A program made the translations under genes and the position numbers. This document shows, piece after piece, positions 1-9,639 of a DNA stretch of 64,000 nucleotides (positions are counted from its first letter, which is position 1; each line of letters begins with the position of its first letter). The notes beneath the pieces were generated by a model that was not told the DNA's origin, searched no databases, and saw only the letters and a list, made by a program, of their open reading frames with translations. The DNA comes from Dermacentor variabilis (taxonomy: Eukaryota; Arthropoda; Arachnida; Ixodida; Ixodidae): contig NC_134571.1 of NCBI RefSeq assembly GCF_050947875.1, positions 231,084,024 to 231,148,023 on the forward strand. Reading direction: 5' to 3'.

Positions 1-420
1 GTCGCGACAACGATCGCCCTGTTGGAGATTCTTCTCTGAACGAGGTAGCGCTATTTGTGCTCAGAAACTCCTCCATCGAAGCAACGCCTATTTTATTGTC
101 CGTAGCAACGTGCTCCCAGAGTTCGGTAATGTCAGCGGCTGCTACCGTGTTGGTTTCACACGTGGGGGGTTTCAGCCACGCGCACTAAGCCAGCCGTTTC
201 CATTGATCGACATGGTCAGTGGCTCTAGCCTTCATGATCGCGGCGCTCGCGGTTTTGAGGATCGTCGATAACATCGACTACGCGAGTCTTGCAAAATTTG
301 CAGCTTCGTGCCACGCGACAAATCTTCGCACTTTGTTGACGCATCGACGGCTGCTTTCGTGGTGCATGTCGAGAGGGAGATCTGTGGGAGATTGTAGAAA
401 GAGAGCTCGTTTTTTAATTT
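1..420 (-). pseudogene. Possible Tigger/pogo-like transposase C-terminal remnant
   Basis: Read on the minus strand, about 250 bases give one frame with a single stop, including the pieces AADITELWEHV and ASMEEFLSTNS. Tigger-type transposases usually end with a short acidic segment of this style after their DDE core. No catalytic residues, no N-terminal HTH and no terminal inverted repeat are visible, and the remnant runs off the left edge of the window. The plus-strand 83-residue frame in the same place has no recognisable domain. The assignment rests on resemblance of a short low-information segment, so it could equally be unrelated decayed sequence. Confidence 0.28.
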
Positions 421-446
421 ATTATGGATGTACGCCGGCGATGCAA

Positions 447-470
447 TGGATGGATGGATGGATGTTATGA
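447..470 (+). repeat. (TGGA)n microsatellite at LINE 3' end
   Basis: Several tandem TGGA units lie just past the 3' untranslated part of the minus-strand LINE. CR1-like elements typically end in short tandem repeats rather than poly(A), so this probably marks the 3' end. Confidence 0.6.
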
Positions 471-608
471 GCGTCCCATTTGGAACGGGGCGGTGGGTTG
501 CACCACCAAGCTCTTGCTACTATGCTGCCTAATATCCTACCTAGGTTAGCCAATGAAAAAAGAGGAAAAAAAACATTATGAACTACCACGTCCAAATTTT
601 CTGATCCC

Positions 609-1122
609 CTATTGCGAACTGTGCCTTTGTGCGTCTCCATCTTTTGTCGTTTCCCTACTTTTCTTCCACCAATCCTCCAATCGCCTCTTACTAATGTCTA
701 TTGCGGACCTGTTTGCTTTACCACTGCTCCCGCTGAACCCAAGGGCTTCAAGGAGGCCAGTGGTGCCTAAATCGACCGCTGGATAGACATCTTCACATTC
801 TAATAAAATATGCTCTGTCGTTTCCCTAGCTTTACTGCAGCAAGCACACGCTTCTTCTTCCTTCTTATATCTCGCTTTATAGGTGTGTGTTCTAAGGCAT
901 CCTGATCTCACTTCGAAAAGTAATGAGCTTCCCTTTGAGTTATCATATATGGTTTCTTTCCTGATTTCGTTTTTTCCTCTTAAGTAGTTACTCATAGCAG
1001 GTTTCTTTTCCATTGCCGCCACCCATGAGATTAATTCAGCCTCTCTGACTTTCCGCTTGACATTCTTTGTTGCTGTGTTGCCCACCCCACAGGCTGCATA
1101 CGTTTTCCTGTGTATCTGCTTC
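609..1122 (-). pseudogene. LINE ORF2 part 3: C-terminal cysteine-rich tail
   Basis: The minus frame contains LLFEVRSGCLRTHTYKARYK, then a CACC...TTEHILLEC zinc-binding pattern of the kind found near the C-terminus of many LINE ORF2 proteins. It is open through the first Met at 1085 and can be read upstream to the edge of the insert at 1123 (VREAELISW follows the junction). It belongs to the same element as the RT fragment on the other side of the insert, but the RT core between them is absent. The same tail segment recurs at 50684-50878. Confidence 0.72.
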
Positions 1123-2042
1123 CTGGGGTGCGATCAGAGATGGTTGTTCGGCGCGTTCGTTCGGTTACCGGCGCGCGCTATTGGCCTACTCCGCGCCGAC
1201 GTCGCCAGCCACGGGGCGCGGCCATTTCTTCGGTGACGTCAAAATGACGACACGCTCCTGTCAATCATCCTCCCACCGAGCATTTCGTCTGCTAGGCGCC
1301 GAACCCGACGGGAGCTGGGACGCTTGGAGCGATCATACGGCTTCGCCTGACGCGTCTGGTGGATTGGATTGGATCCAACAGGCGGCCTTTTCGGCTGCGG
1401 AATGGCATGTTTGAATCCAATTTATAGTTTAATTCGAGAAAATGGCGCTTCCTTTGGGAACTTAGGTTGTAGCGCTGGCGTTTCTAGAGGAAGGAGGAGA
1501 GCGGGTGGCGGTTCGAAACGTGTTTGAAGAAATGGCAGAAAGTGAATTCCGGCGTCGTTTTTGTTTCTCGAAACAAATAATTCGTTGGTTGTACAGAGAA
1601 ATCGACAACATCAACGGTGCCAGCGAGCCACTGGAATGTTGTCGCTGCCTCTTGAAAAGTGCGCCACTCTTCCAGTCGTTTTTTTTTCTTTTTTCTTCTC
1701 GCTGTGCGCGACGCCACCTAGGGACGATGCAAAGACTAATAGTTTTAAATTGCAGTAGTCACGCGTACTACTATTTGAAAACGTGTTTGCGCTTGAGAAG
1801 AAAAAATACATTTTTTTAGATAAAGATGTAATTCATTTGGAAGACGAGAAACATTTAGTTTTGTAGTATACTGTTTGCAAGCAGACGACAAACGACGGAA
1901 GTAAACTACCGGGGAGGTCACCGCTTCCTGATTGGCTGCTCTCTTCGCCCCGCTGTCACAAATTTTGCACACTGCAACTTTGTGACGTTGCAGCAACTGA
2001 ACAGAACGCGTCTCGAACAAGATATCTCCGATCGCGCCCCTG
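1123..2042. mobile_element. Non-autonomous TIR element inside the LINE
   Basis: The ends are imperfect inverted repeats: left CTGGGGTGCGATCAGAGAT and right, reverse-complemented, CAGGGGCGCGATCGGAGAT. The similarity continues inward with indels (TTGTTCGG..CGCGTTC on both sides). About 920 bp lie between, with no transposase. It interrupts the LINE ORF2: LINE coding sequence abuts both ends. I could not define a target duplication, so the superfamily is open. Base composition changes inside, from GC-rich at 1100-1400 to AT-rich at 1740-1900. Confidence 0.55.
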
Positions 2043-2560
2043 TTTTAGCAGCGCTACCTGGCGTCCACCTAGGTAAGTTCCATGCGCTGCCGCTCCTCAT
2101 TTTCGAACCACTGCGGAAGGTACAGTTTCCCTTCTCTAAAGCTGTTCTTTATTCTATGGCCATTCTGAAGCTCTCCCAAAATGCCATTATTCTCTGCCCA
2201 TGCTTGAAGCTTTAATTTGATTGCCTGCATCGCTTGCCTGGATATTACCGATGTAATGGTCAACGGTCTATACGAGTGAATTCTGTCTTTCTCCCCCTTA
2301 CCTTTATAAATTAAATTCATTCTACTTTGTCGCCAACTGTCTGGTATTCGTCTATCTTTTAAAGTTTTTTCCACTGCTTTCACCAGAGCTTCCTTACTTT
2401 TTGGTCCCAGTTCATTTATCAGCCTAACGGGAACCTCGTCTAGCCCTGTGACTGTGCGCTTAGGAATTTTCTCTTCCGCTTTCTTCCAGTCTAAATTTGT
2501 CAGCACCAGCTCCTTTTCCACTTGGGTCTCTTTCATGCTCTTTTTTTCTTGAAGTATAAC
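2043..2560 (-). pseudogene. LINE ORF2 part 2: N-terminal reverse transcriptase fragment
   Basis: The 155-residue frame at 2069-2536 carries early RT blocks: TGLDEVPVRLINEL, SRMNLIYKGKGEKD, SYRPLTITSV and a fingers/palm segment ending QNGHR. This is the region before RT motif A. Nothing matching motif A, the catalytic ADD box or the thumb follows. The frame runs into degenerate sequence near 2069 and then into the TIR element ending at 2042, so the polymerase cannot function. It is in line with the endonuclease at 2597-3820 and the tail at 609-1122. Confidence 0.75.
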
Positions 2561-2596
2561 CTCGTCCTTGCCTTGGAAAGATTCGGCTGTTACTTT

Positions 2597-3820
2597 TTAG
2601 ATGTAATTTATTGCCGCTTCTCCTTCCAGTCTGTTTTCATCTTCGTCTAGGATATGTTGTTGTATTGTTGTTGACTTCCTGCCTAATAATTTTATGTGAT
2701 TCCAAAATATTCTAGGTGTGGCCTTCTTTTTCTCACGTATTTCTGACAACCAACATTCACTTTCACCTTTTAATTTTGCTTGCACCAGTATTTGAACCAT
2801 AGACTTTTTCTCCTGGTATATTTCCAATTTACTGGTTACTTCATCCTGTGGCAACTGCGCCTTCTTTGCCTGCCTGTGCTCTCGAGATGCTTTCTGTCGT
2901 TCGGCGATCGCTTCTCGTATCTCCTTGTTCCACCAGCTTTTCGGTTTCTTTTTTCCTTTCCAACGAACATGTTTCTCTTTCCGTATTTCTGTCGTTATTA
3001 CACTTAGAAGCTCACCATATTCCCACTCCTTACTTGGCCACTTGCCCAGTTCTTCCGCAACTCTGGTGACTATATTTGCTATTTGTTCAGCGTTCAAATT
3101 TGGACTGGCCATTGTGCTTTCCTTGCTCTCTTTCTCAACTACATATCCCATTTTCAAAATGATGCGTTTATGGTCACTCCCTATGCTGCTAAACCCTTCC
3201 GCATCGATGACCATTTCTCTCAACTTATCATGAATTCCTTCTGTCATCAGACAGTAATCAGTGGTCAATTGCCAGTTTCCCACTTCCCATGTGATCTGTC
3301 CTTCACACTTAGGCCCTGTATTCACGATCACGAGGTTATGTTGCTCGCAAAGGTCTAGCATTGACTTCCCGTTATTGTCGGTATAGCCATCTAAATCCTG
3401 TATGTGGGCATTCATGTCACCTACTAGGACAATCTCAGCACCATTCCCGAAACCCTTAATATCAGCGCTTATGCATTCCACTAACTCTTTATTCTTCTCT
3501 CTGCAATTTTTTCCGTTCCACAAATATGTAACTTCCAGCCAAGTTTCTTTCCCACTCATTGTACCTGATAACCAAAGATGCTCTTGACATTGTGAATTTA
3601 CTCTTTTCCATTTGGCTCCCTGGTGGATGAGCATTCCGACTCCCCCTCCCTTTCTTTCCGACTTAGTTCTGTTGCACCCTTCCCAAACATAATTCTCAAT
3701 AACTGGCGGCTGTTCTGAGTCTCTAAGGCGCGTTTCTGTAACCGCATACACCCCTATTTGTTCTCTATGTAACTGCTCCTCAATCTCTGCCCACTTTTCC
3801 TTTCTTCTGCCGCCCTGCAT
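2597..3820 (-). pseudogene. LINE ORF2 part 1: EEP (AP-type) endonuclease and linker
   Basis: The 407-residue open frame is the endonuclease that nicks target DNA to prime reverse transcription. Motifs in order are AVTETRLRD (metal-binding Glu), GGGVGMLI, VLVGDMNAH (Asp and Asn), TTDYCLM and the terminal GSDHKRII with catalytic His. All expected catalytic residues remain. A basic linker (SWWNKEIREAI and an ERQKAS stretch) leads toward the RT. The true start is probably upstream: the frame continues 5' through KRRKAKTRARHEISYIN before the first Met at 3820. Sequence runs open to 2597, then a stop separates it from the RT fragment. Confidence 0.82.
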
Positions 3821-3930
3821 GTTTATGTAGCTTATTTCATGGCGAGCTCTTGTTTTTGCTTTCCTCCTTTTTCTGTTATCGACGGCGATGCTCTTCTGAT
3901 GTTCCCCTAGGGGACCTTCTTCATTACTAC

Positions 3931-5230
3931 CTACTCTGACCTCCTGAGCACCCGCGGGCCCCCTAAAAAAGCAACAGCGCGACCCCCAAGTCGCCAGCCC
4001 ACTTCTCGTGCTAGCCTGTAATTGAAGTGGATCCCATCTCGTTTAAAACCACCACAACTTCTCACTTCCCTGTTTACTTCGACAACCTCGAAGCCCTTCT
4101 CTCGGCTCATTTTCCATATTGCCTCATTAGCAGCCATTACGACTCTTTGTACGTGACTGTCACGCACAGGCACCTCCGGCACCGTGCACACCATGATCTG
4201 CACCTGAGGGGATAGCTCGCGCAAGTCATCCACTCCCTTCGCCAAGCGCGGCTAGTCCTGGCCCTTTCCTGTTTAGGACGTCATTTAGCCCACCTGCTAC
4301 TACGACAAGGTTGCGCACGTGGGCATTTTCCGTGAGCTTTTCTTTTGCTCGCTCCATGACAGAACTCAGAGTCCGCCCTGGAAATGTCCCTACCACCACT
4401 CTTTTGTCGCGTTTCACCCTCTCCACAATTGCTTTTGAGCACCCAGCCATGTTTGAGTCGCCAGCGATAATCACCCTTTCACTCTCTCCTACCTCTCCCT
4501 GCTTCCCTGTGTCCTTTTCCGCGTGATTCGGACTCGACAAAGGGCATTGTCCCCTGGGCTCCTGCTTTTTCCGCGTGGCGGCCTCAAGGTAGGTGCCGCT
4601 CTTTCCAGCTTCCTGTGGCTGCAGCGTCGCCTCACTCGGGGCGTGTTGAGCTGCTTCGCTATAGCTACGCCGATTCACCGGCGGCGAGCCAGTGACCGCT
4701 TGCTTTGGCTCCCTGCCTCCCACTTCGCCTGTAGGGTCTACTCTACTTTCTGAGTTTTTGCCACCGCTTTGGTGTCCTGACCCGACATTCTCCGCTGCCC
4801 GCGTCTCAAGCGCGTCGAGCCGCTTTTTCAGTTCGGCGCTCCTTTCTTTCTCTTCCTCAAGCTCGGCCACAGTCCTTACTAACTGCGCGGCCTGGGCCGC
4901 CTCCACCTTGACGAAATTTTCAACTTTCGCCTGCAGTGCTACCCGCTTCTCCTGCTCCTCCCTCAGGTTTGCCTTAAGCTCTTCGAACTTAGCCGCCCAA
5001 TTCCCTTCCAGTTTTTAGACGGCTTCCCTGACGCCCTCGCACGACCTGCACGTGAAGCTAGACCCCTCTGCGTCTGCTAAATTCTGGAATTTAGTCTCGT
5101 CGAGGAAGCACCATCGCAGGCACTCGTCGCACTGCACTTGCTCCCCGTCCCCTGCGGCCTTCACATTCTTTGATTTCATCACTAGGCCTGCGTCCCTAGG
5201 CCCAACGAGCAAGTTCGCCAAATCACTCAC
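3931..5230 (-). pseudogene. LINE ORF1: PHD-like finger, coiled coil and SGNH/GDSL esterase
   Basis: The first 71 residues (5230-5015) hold a zinc-finger pattern, CDEC then later CRSC, of PHD type. A TAA at 5015-5017 interrupts the frame, which continues in phase into a charged coiled coil (ELEEEKERSAELKKRL) and a Ser/Gly/Pro-rich linker. The esterase follows: block I IIAGDSNMAG with the nucleophile serine, block III as VVAGGLNDVL, then a frameshift near 4226-4245, then block V as KRDGIHFN with the catalytic Asp and His. Such ORF1 proteins are thought to bind element RNA and act in the RNP; the esterase substrate is unknown. One stop and one frameshift make it a pseudogene. Confidence 0.78.
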
Positions 5231-5347
5231 GCAAAGCCGACCTCGACCGCTATCCCAAACAAAAATAAAGAATTATCACTCCCTACTCCATGTAAGAATC
5301 CGAAGAGCTAGCTGAAAGAATTAAATAAGCCTATCAAATAGGTCCCT

Positions 5348-5397
5348 CCTACCACCTAGGCCTAAGGGGGGAGCCGCCGTTTGGCCTAGGTGGTAGG
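5348..5397. repeat. Perfect 15-bp inverted repeat with 20-base loop
   Basis: CCTACCACCTAGGCC at 5348-5362 is the exact reverse complement of 5383-5397, separated by 20 bases. Each arm contains CCTAGG. It lies just upstream of the 5' end of the minus-strand LINE, so it may belong to the LINE leader or to a small palindromic element next to it. Confidence 0.7.
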
Positions 5398-5399
5398 CA

Positions 5400-6480
5400 G
5401 CTGGCGCCATCTTGTGGCACACTGCGCCAACTTGCGATGCTTTCCATGGCTTTCGCAATGGGCGCGCTGGCGGGATGTGCTGTGTGGTAATGACGGCTGA
5501 TACGAACTCGCGTAGGCAAACTTTTTGCCTGTCTCGGTTAAGGGGAACTTAGCTACGCAAATTTAACGATTATTCTGCATGGAAAACGCCGCCTCAAAGG
5601 CAGAATTTCGATTGTTATATTCGATATGAAGTAAACGTTTTTTATTTTTTTTGTCATAGCCCTAATGCAGAAGTTGATACTCTGAAGTCGACTCATGATT
5701 AAAACCGATATAATGTTATATGTGGTGTCGCTATAAGTGAACTGCACTGTAGTCGGTTTATGTTTTAAGCGATAAAGGAAACTAGCTAGAATCAAGGCTG
5801 TGTTCCAATACTCGCTGTAACTGGCTGAGTGGACAGCGGCCATCTTAAGTCTCCTGGAAGTAGACAGTTTCATGAACACAAACTTCGATTTTTTGTTTAC
5901 TACAGTAAAGCTGACTATGGCTACCCTCCGGAAAAATCATGGTGGTGAACAGAAAATGCCTTACAGCAAAGCCAGCTTTCTGACAGCTCTGTAGCGCTTA
6001 ATTTAATGTAGGTATCTTGGAATAGTGAAATTGGCCGCTATGACGACTCTATCATTACACCGAGTTTCATTTACTTGTCATAATTAGTTTATAGTGAAGT
6101 TTTAAATGTTGCAGAATTCCCATCTGCTGTCAATACATGGGAATCTATGGAGGGAGTGTGATTACAGGAAACGGCTGTAACTCTTGTTTTGTCGAAACTA
6201 TCCTGAAACAAATTATATTAAAATTAGCTGCCAAGACGACTCTACGCTCAGTTCCATTTACTTTTGATAATTACATAGTCCATAGTGAAGTTGTAAATAT
6301 TGTGGAATTCCTATCTGCTGTCAATACATGGGCTTTTGTGAGAGGGAAACGAACAGCCCCATGTTTGTCCGCTAGAATAAAACTAATCCTCCAAAGTTTC
6401 ATTCAGCGAATAACTAGGAAGTACGCTCAATTGTGAAGTACTAACAAACGTGTTTTGTTTCGTGCACTCCATTGGACTGT
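5400..6480. other. Non-coding stretch with an imperfect tandem duplication
   Basis: No protein-like frame is seen. Two diverged copies of a roughly 192-bp unit lie head to tail: GACGACTCT at 6042 and 6235, and CTGCTGTCAATACATGGG at 6124 and 6315, with matching sequence between. The rest is AT-rich with no recognisable element. Confidence 0.6.
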
Positions 6481-6789
6481 GCCTTGGTCAACGCATATCG
6501 TCGCTCGCGTTGAGGCTCAGTTTAATGGATACCCACATCTAGACAAGACCTGTGTCTTTAAAGCGGCATCGTAAAAGGCCTTCGGCGGTAGCTCTGTGTA
6601 TGTATGACATAGTGCGTGCCTGATAAGACGACCAAGGGCTATCTTGGTACCAATTCACTCCACCGTTCGCTATGGGAAGGCCATGCGGGATCCATACGGC
6701 TGAAGAGCAGCATCTTACCGATGAGTGACGTGAGAGCAGCGGTGGGAGGCGGCCCACAGACGTCGACATTTTGGTGGCTTTTTTCCACC

Positions 6790-7064
6790 GAAGACAGGCC
6801 TTTCATCGTAGTGGCCGACTTCAATGTCGACGTGTCGTGGCCCGATGGCAAGTGGCTGTGGTCCTTTGCGCTTGAACAGTTTGGTCTGCAGTGTTACACA
6901 GTGACCTCAAAGTGCCCATGACAATGCGTCAATGATCGTGTATAGGTTTGACACTAGCCAAGCATCTAACCAGCATCGTCACAGAGCCATTGGTGGTGTG
7001 TCACAGCGACCACAAGACCATCATCACTTGTGTAGCAAGCGAAAAGAAACAATGCAATAAATGA
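6790..7064 (+). pseudogene. EEP endonuclease fragment, possibly Helitron-borne
   Basis: Two plus-strand frames give pieces of an exonuclease-endonuclease-phosphatase fold: PFIVVADFNVDVSWPDGKW with the Asp/Asn motif, then EPLVVCHSDHKTIITC with the terminal SDH motif, ending at a stop near 7064. A frameshift and stop near 6920 separate them. The style (short spacing, DFNVDVS, SDHK followed soon by a stop) resembles endonuclease domains carried by some animal Helitron/Helentron proteins more than a LINE ORF2, since no reverse transcriptase follows. No helicase or Rep domain is in the window, so the source element is an inference. Confidence 0.4.
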
Positions 7065-7750
7065 GTGTGTATTTTTTTGTATTTCGCATAAATAACATAT
7101 ACATAATTATATTTATAGTTACATACCAACAAAACTCTATACCAACATAATTTATGCCACTTTAGCAGCTTCACTGGTCGACCACAATCACAGGGTGGAA
7201 TCGATCCTCAATTTCTTTTATTTAGCAAAATTTGAATTTCTGTTAATTTACGTGTTTATTAATTATTTTACATAATTCAAATTAAATTGATTAAAATGTG
7301 TTTCTTTCTAGTTTGCTCTCCTTTCAAAAACATCTTTTGCTGTAACCGTTTTCCGTTTAACCGCTGGCTTCTTGACCAGTCCCCCATAGTGGGTACGCGC
7401 CATCTGAGCAAGCATCGAAGTCAAAACGAGGTGGTGTCTGAGCTGGACACTCGGAAACTTGACGGGAAGGTCATTTGCGCACAAGAAAATGTAGACACTT
7501 TCCTATGCTCTTAATGTAAGTCACATTGTGTTTTTCATAGGTTCACAGCCTCAGTGACTTAAAATGCAGAAATATTGTGTGCTTTTCTCAAGTTTCTTTT
7601 GTTGCTGCGAGGGGACGTTACGTCGCAGAAGCGACAGGTAGAAACGCGTTCGATTACTTGTTCTCAAAGCTGTCTCGGCTTTCTTCTTAGCTGTCTACAT
7701 GGACTGTTACCGATGCTGGCCAGGATTGGAACGCAGGAATAGAAGGAGGC

Positions 7751-7778
7751 ACACACACACAGTCGCCTGTGTGTGTGT
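7751..7778. repeat. CA/TG hairpin, perfect 12-bp arms
   Basis: ACACACACACAG at 7751-7762 pairs with CTGTGTGTGTGT at 7767-7778 across the 4-base loop TCGC. It is a (CA)n tract meeting a (TG)n tract. Confidence 0.6.
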
Positions 7779-8429
7779 CTCTAGGTGTTCTGTGGTTTCT
7801 CTCATTAGGCTTGGACGTGTTTGAAATGAGAAGTGATCTTGAAAACTCATCCAAGTTATCCGTAATACTCTGTCATCGAAGCGGCTGGAGACTAAGCGAA
7901 AGCCCTTTATAGAGTCAATTGCTACAAATGAGGTGAATTCTTCAAAAACATAGCCAAATTCAGTTCGCAGCAGGCGGCCGGGACCGCCGCCATGTTTTAT
8001 GTAAACCACGCAAAGACAGTATATGAGAAATAGTGTGCATACGCTAAACGGTATGGGTCCTTTAGCATTCTGCGCATGCGCATTTCAGTCCTGCTATTCT
8101 GCTAAGCTGGGTAAAATTGTCTAGTGTTGCCCTCAGGTGCGCGCTAATTGGCTGGTTCAGCACTACGTCACGCTAAGGCGATAGTATCGCCAATGTGATA
8201 GTCACAATATGTTCCCAGTTGCGGTTTGCCACATTGTGACCAGCATAGTTGCATTCGCGGCTGCTGGCTGGCCTAAATGGCACTACCTCTTGAGGATGGC
8301 ACGTGTCGTTTTCTACGGATGATGGCTGTTATTTTTTGTCCAGCGGCCGTGTTCCAGCTTTGATCCCCCCACTTCATTATATCCTCAGCTCCTCTCCAGA
8401 GGCCTCTGATTGACATAACATGGTTGTAC

Positions 8430-8434
<5 letters not shown>

Positions 8435-8484
<50 letters not shown>
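8435..8484. repeat. (AT)25 microsatellite
   Basis: An uninterrupted run of about 25 AT units. Confidence 0.95.
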
Positions 8485-8489
<5 letters not shown>

Positions 8490-9639
8490 GGCATGTTCAG
8501 ATAAGAATGGTAATCGAGGCCCCATGACCATTTTTTGTTTTCAATTAAACTTATATGTGATAGGTAAATGTGTCCACACAAAGGAATGAACCTTAGTTTT
8601 CCAAAACTTCGTAGTTTTCTTGGAAAAAATCATGTCACAAGAGGTGGAGAATGTCGTTTTTGCCACTTCGCAAATTTGCAAGTTTGGAGCCTCACTGCAT
8701 TCACAATAAATTTTTTCCGCACATAAGTATTTTTTCGTTACCTCTTTAAAACATTTTCTTGCTGTGTCAATCTTCTAAATAAAACATAGCAAACTTCGCT
8801 TCCGGAGCTATGCGATGCAAAAAAGGCACTTTTCAGGGCAGCCTTAGGGCAAGATGCGTAAAGATCTCCTCACTGAATCTTTTTCTCAATATTTTTCAGC
8901 TACTTTTACTCACTTTAGGCAAGTTTTGTAGCTCTACACTTGACAGATATTTTTCAGTATGGCCTCAAAATTGGCCGAAGTTAAAAAACGTAAAAAAAGT
9001 GACAACTTTGACTTGGACTTAAAAATAAACATCATCATCGAATTTCATTAAAATTTGTCTGAATAATCCTCAATACTCGATAATTATAAGGCACAAGAGA
9101 AGTGTTTCATTATATTGTTTTAAAGTATGAAAATAAATACAAAACAGACTTCATGATTTCATTCCCTACGACTGCCCTGTATTCCTTAGGATGTGCTGTC
9201 GTGAGAAGCTGGATTTAGTATTGTTTTTTTGTTGGTAAATTTTAAATGCTACAGTTGCTGAGTTCATAAGTGTAATTTGTAAGTGTTTTTTTCTCTTACA
9301 ATCAAAGGTCTAAAGCTCCTATTCGCTTTCGTACTTTTCTAACAGTGGAACTTTAATTACTGTAAGCATGTTTTAGCACATTATTTTGGAGTGACGTGTG
9401 GTTAGTGGTAGTTTATGAAAACATTTAATGCACCCGTCGCTACTCTCAAGATGCCTTTAACGAGCTGCTGCCGCTCCAGGAATGAACCGCGCTTGGCAGC
9501 CGCTCCTATAGATATATAACGCCCAGCGCAACCCTGAATTTCATAGCACCATGTGTGCCACCACCGCACCAAGGCTTTAGCCATCGCTATCATCTTTCCA
9601 TCGCAACACACCCAATGCCTGGCAGTTATGCCTCAGCCT

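Larger units (their letters stand above)
440..5300 (-). mobile_element. CR1-like non-LTR retrotransposon with PHD-esterase ORF1, decayed
   Basis: In minus-strand order the element has a short 5' leader (about 5300-5231), ORF1 (5230-3931), ORF2 with an EEP endonuclease (3820-2597), the start of a reverse transcriptase (2536-2069), a gap, and a C-terminal cysteine-rich tail (1122-609). It ends near a (TGGA)n microsatellite at 447-470, which fits the short tandem 3' tails of CR1-like LINEs. PHD plus esterase ORF1 proteins are established for CR1-like elements. The RT catalytic core is missing: sequence stops after the first RT segment and resumes beyond the insert at 1123-2042. A 5'-truncated relative lies at 50390-50848. 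Confidence 0.8.
7066..9639. other. AT-rich non-coding stretch
   Basis: No supported gene. It holds a short CA/TG hairpin (7751-7778) and an (AT)n run (8435-8484). The part from 8485 on directly precedes the DDE-like pseudogene and may be its element's 5' portion, but no end sequences could be identified. Confidence 0.5.
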
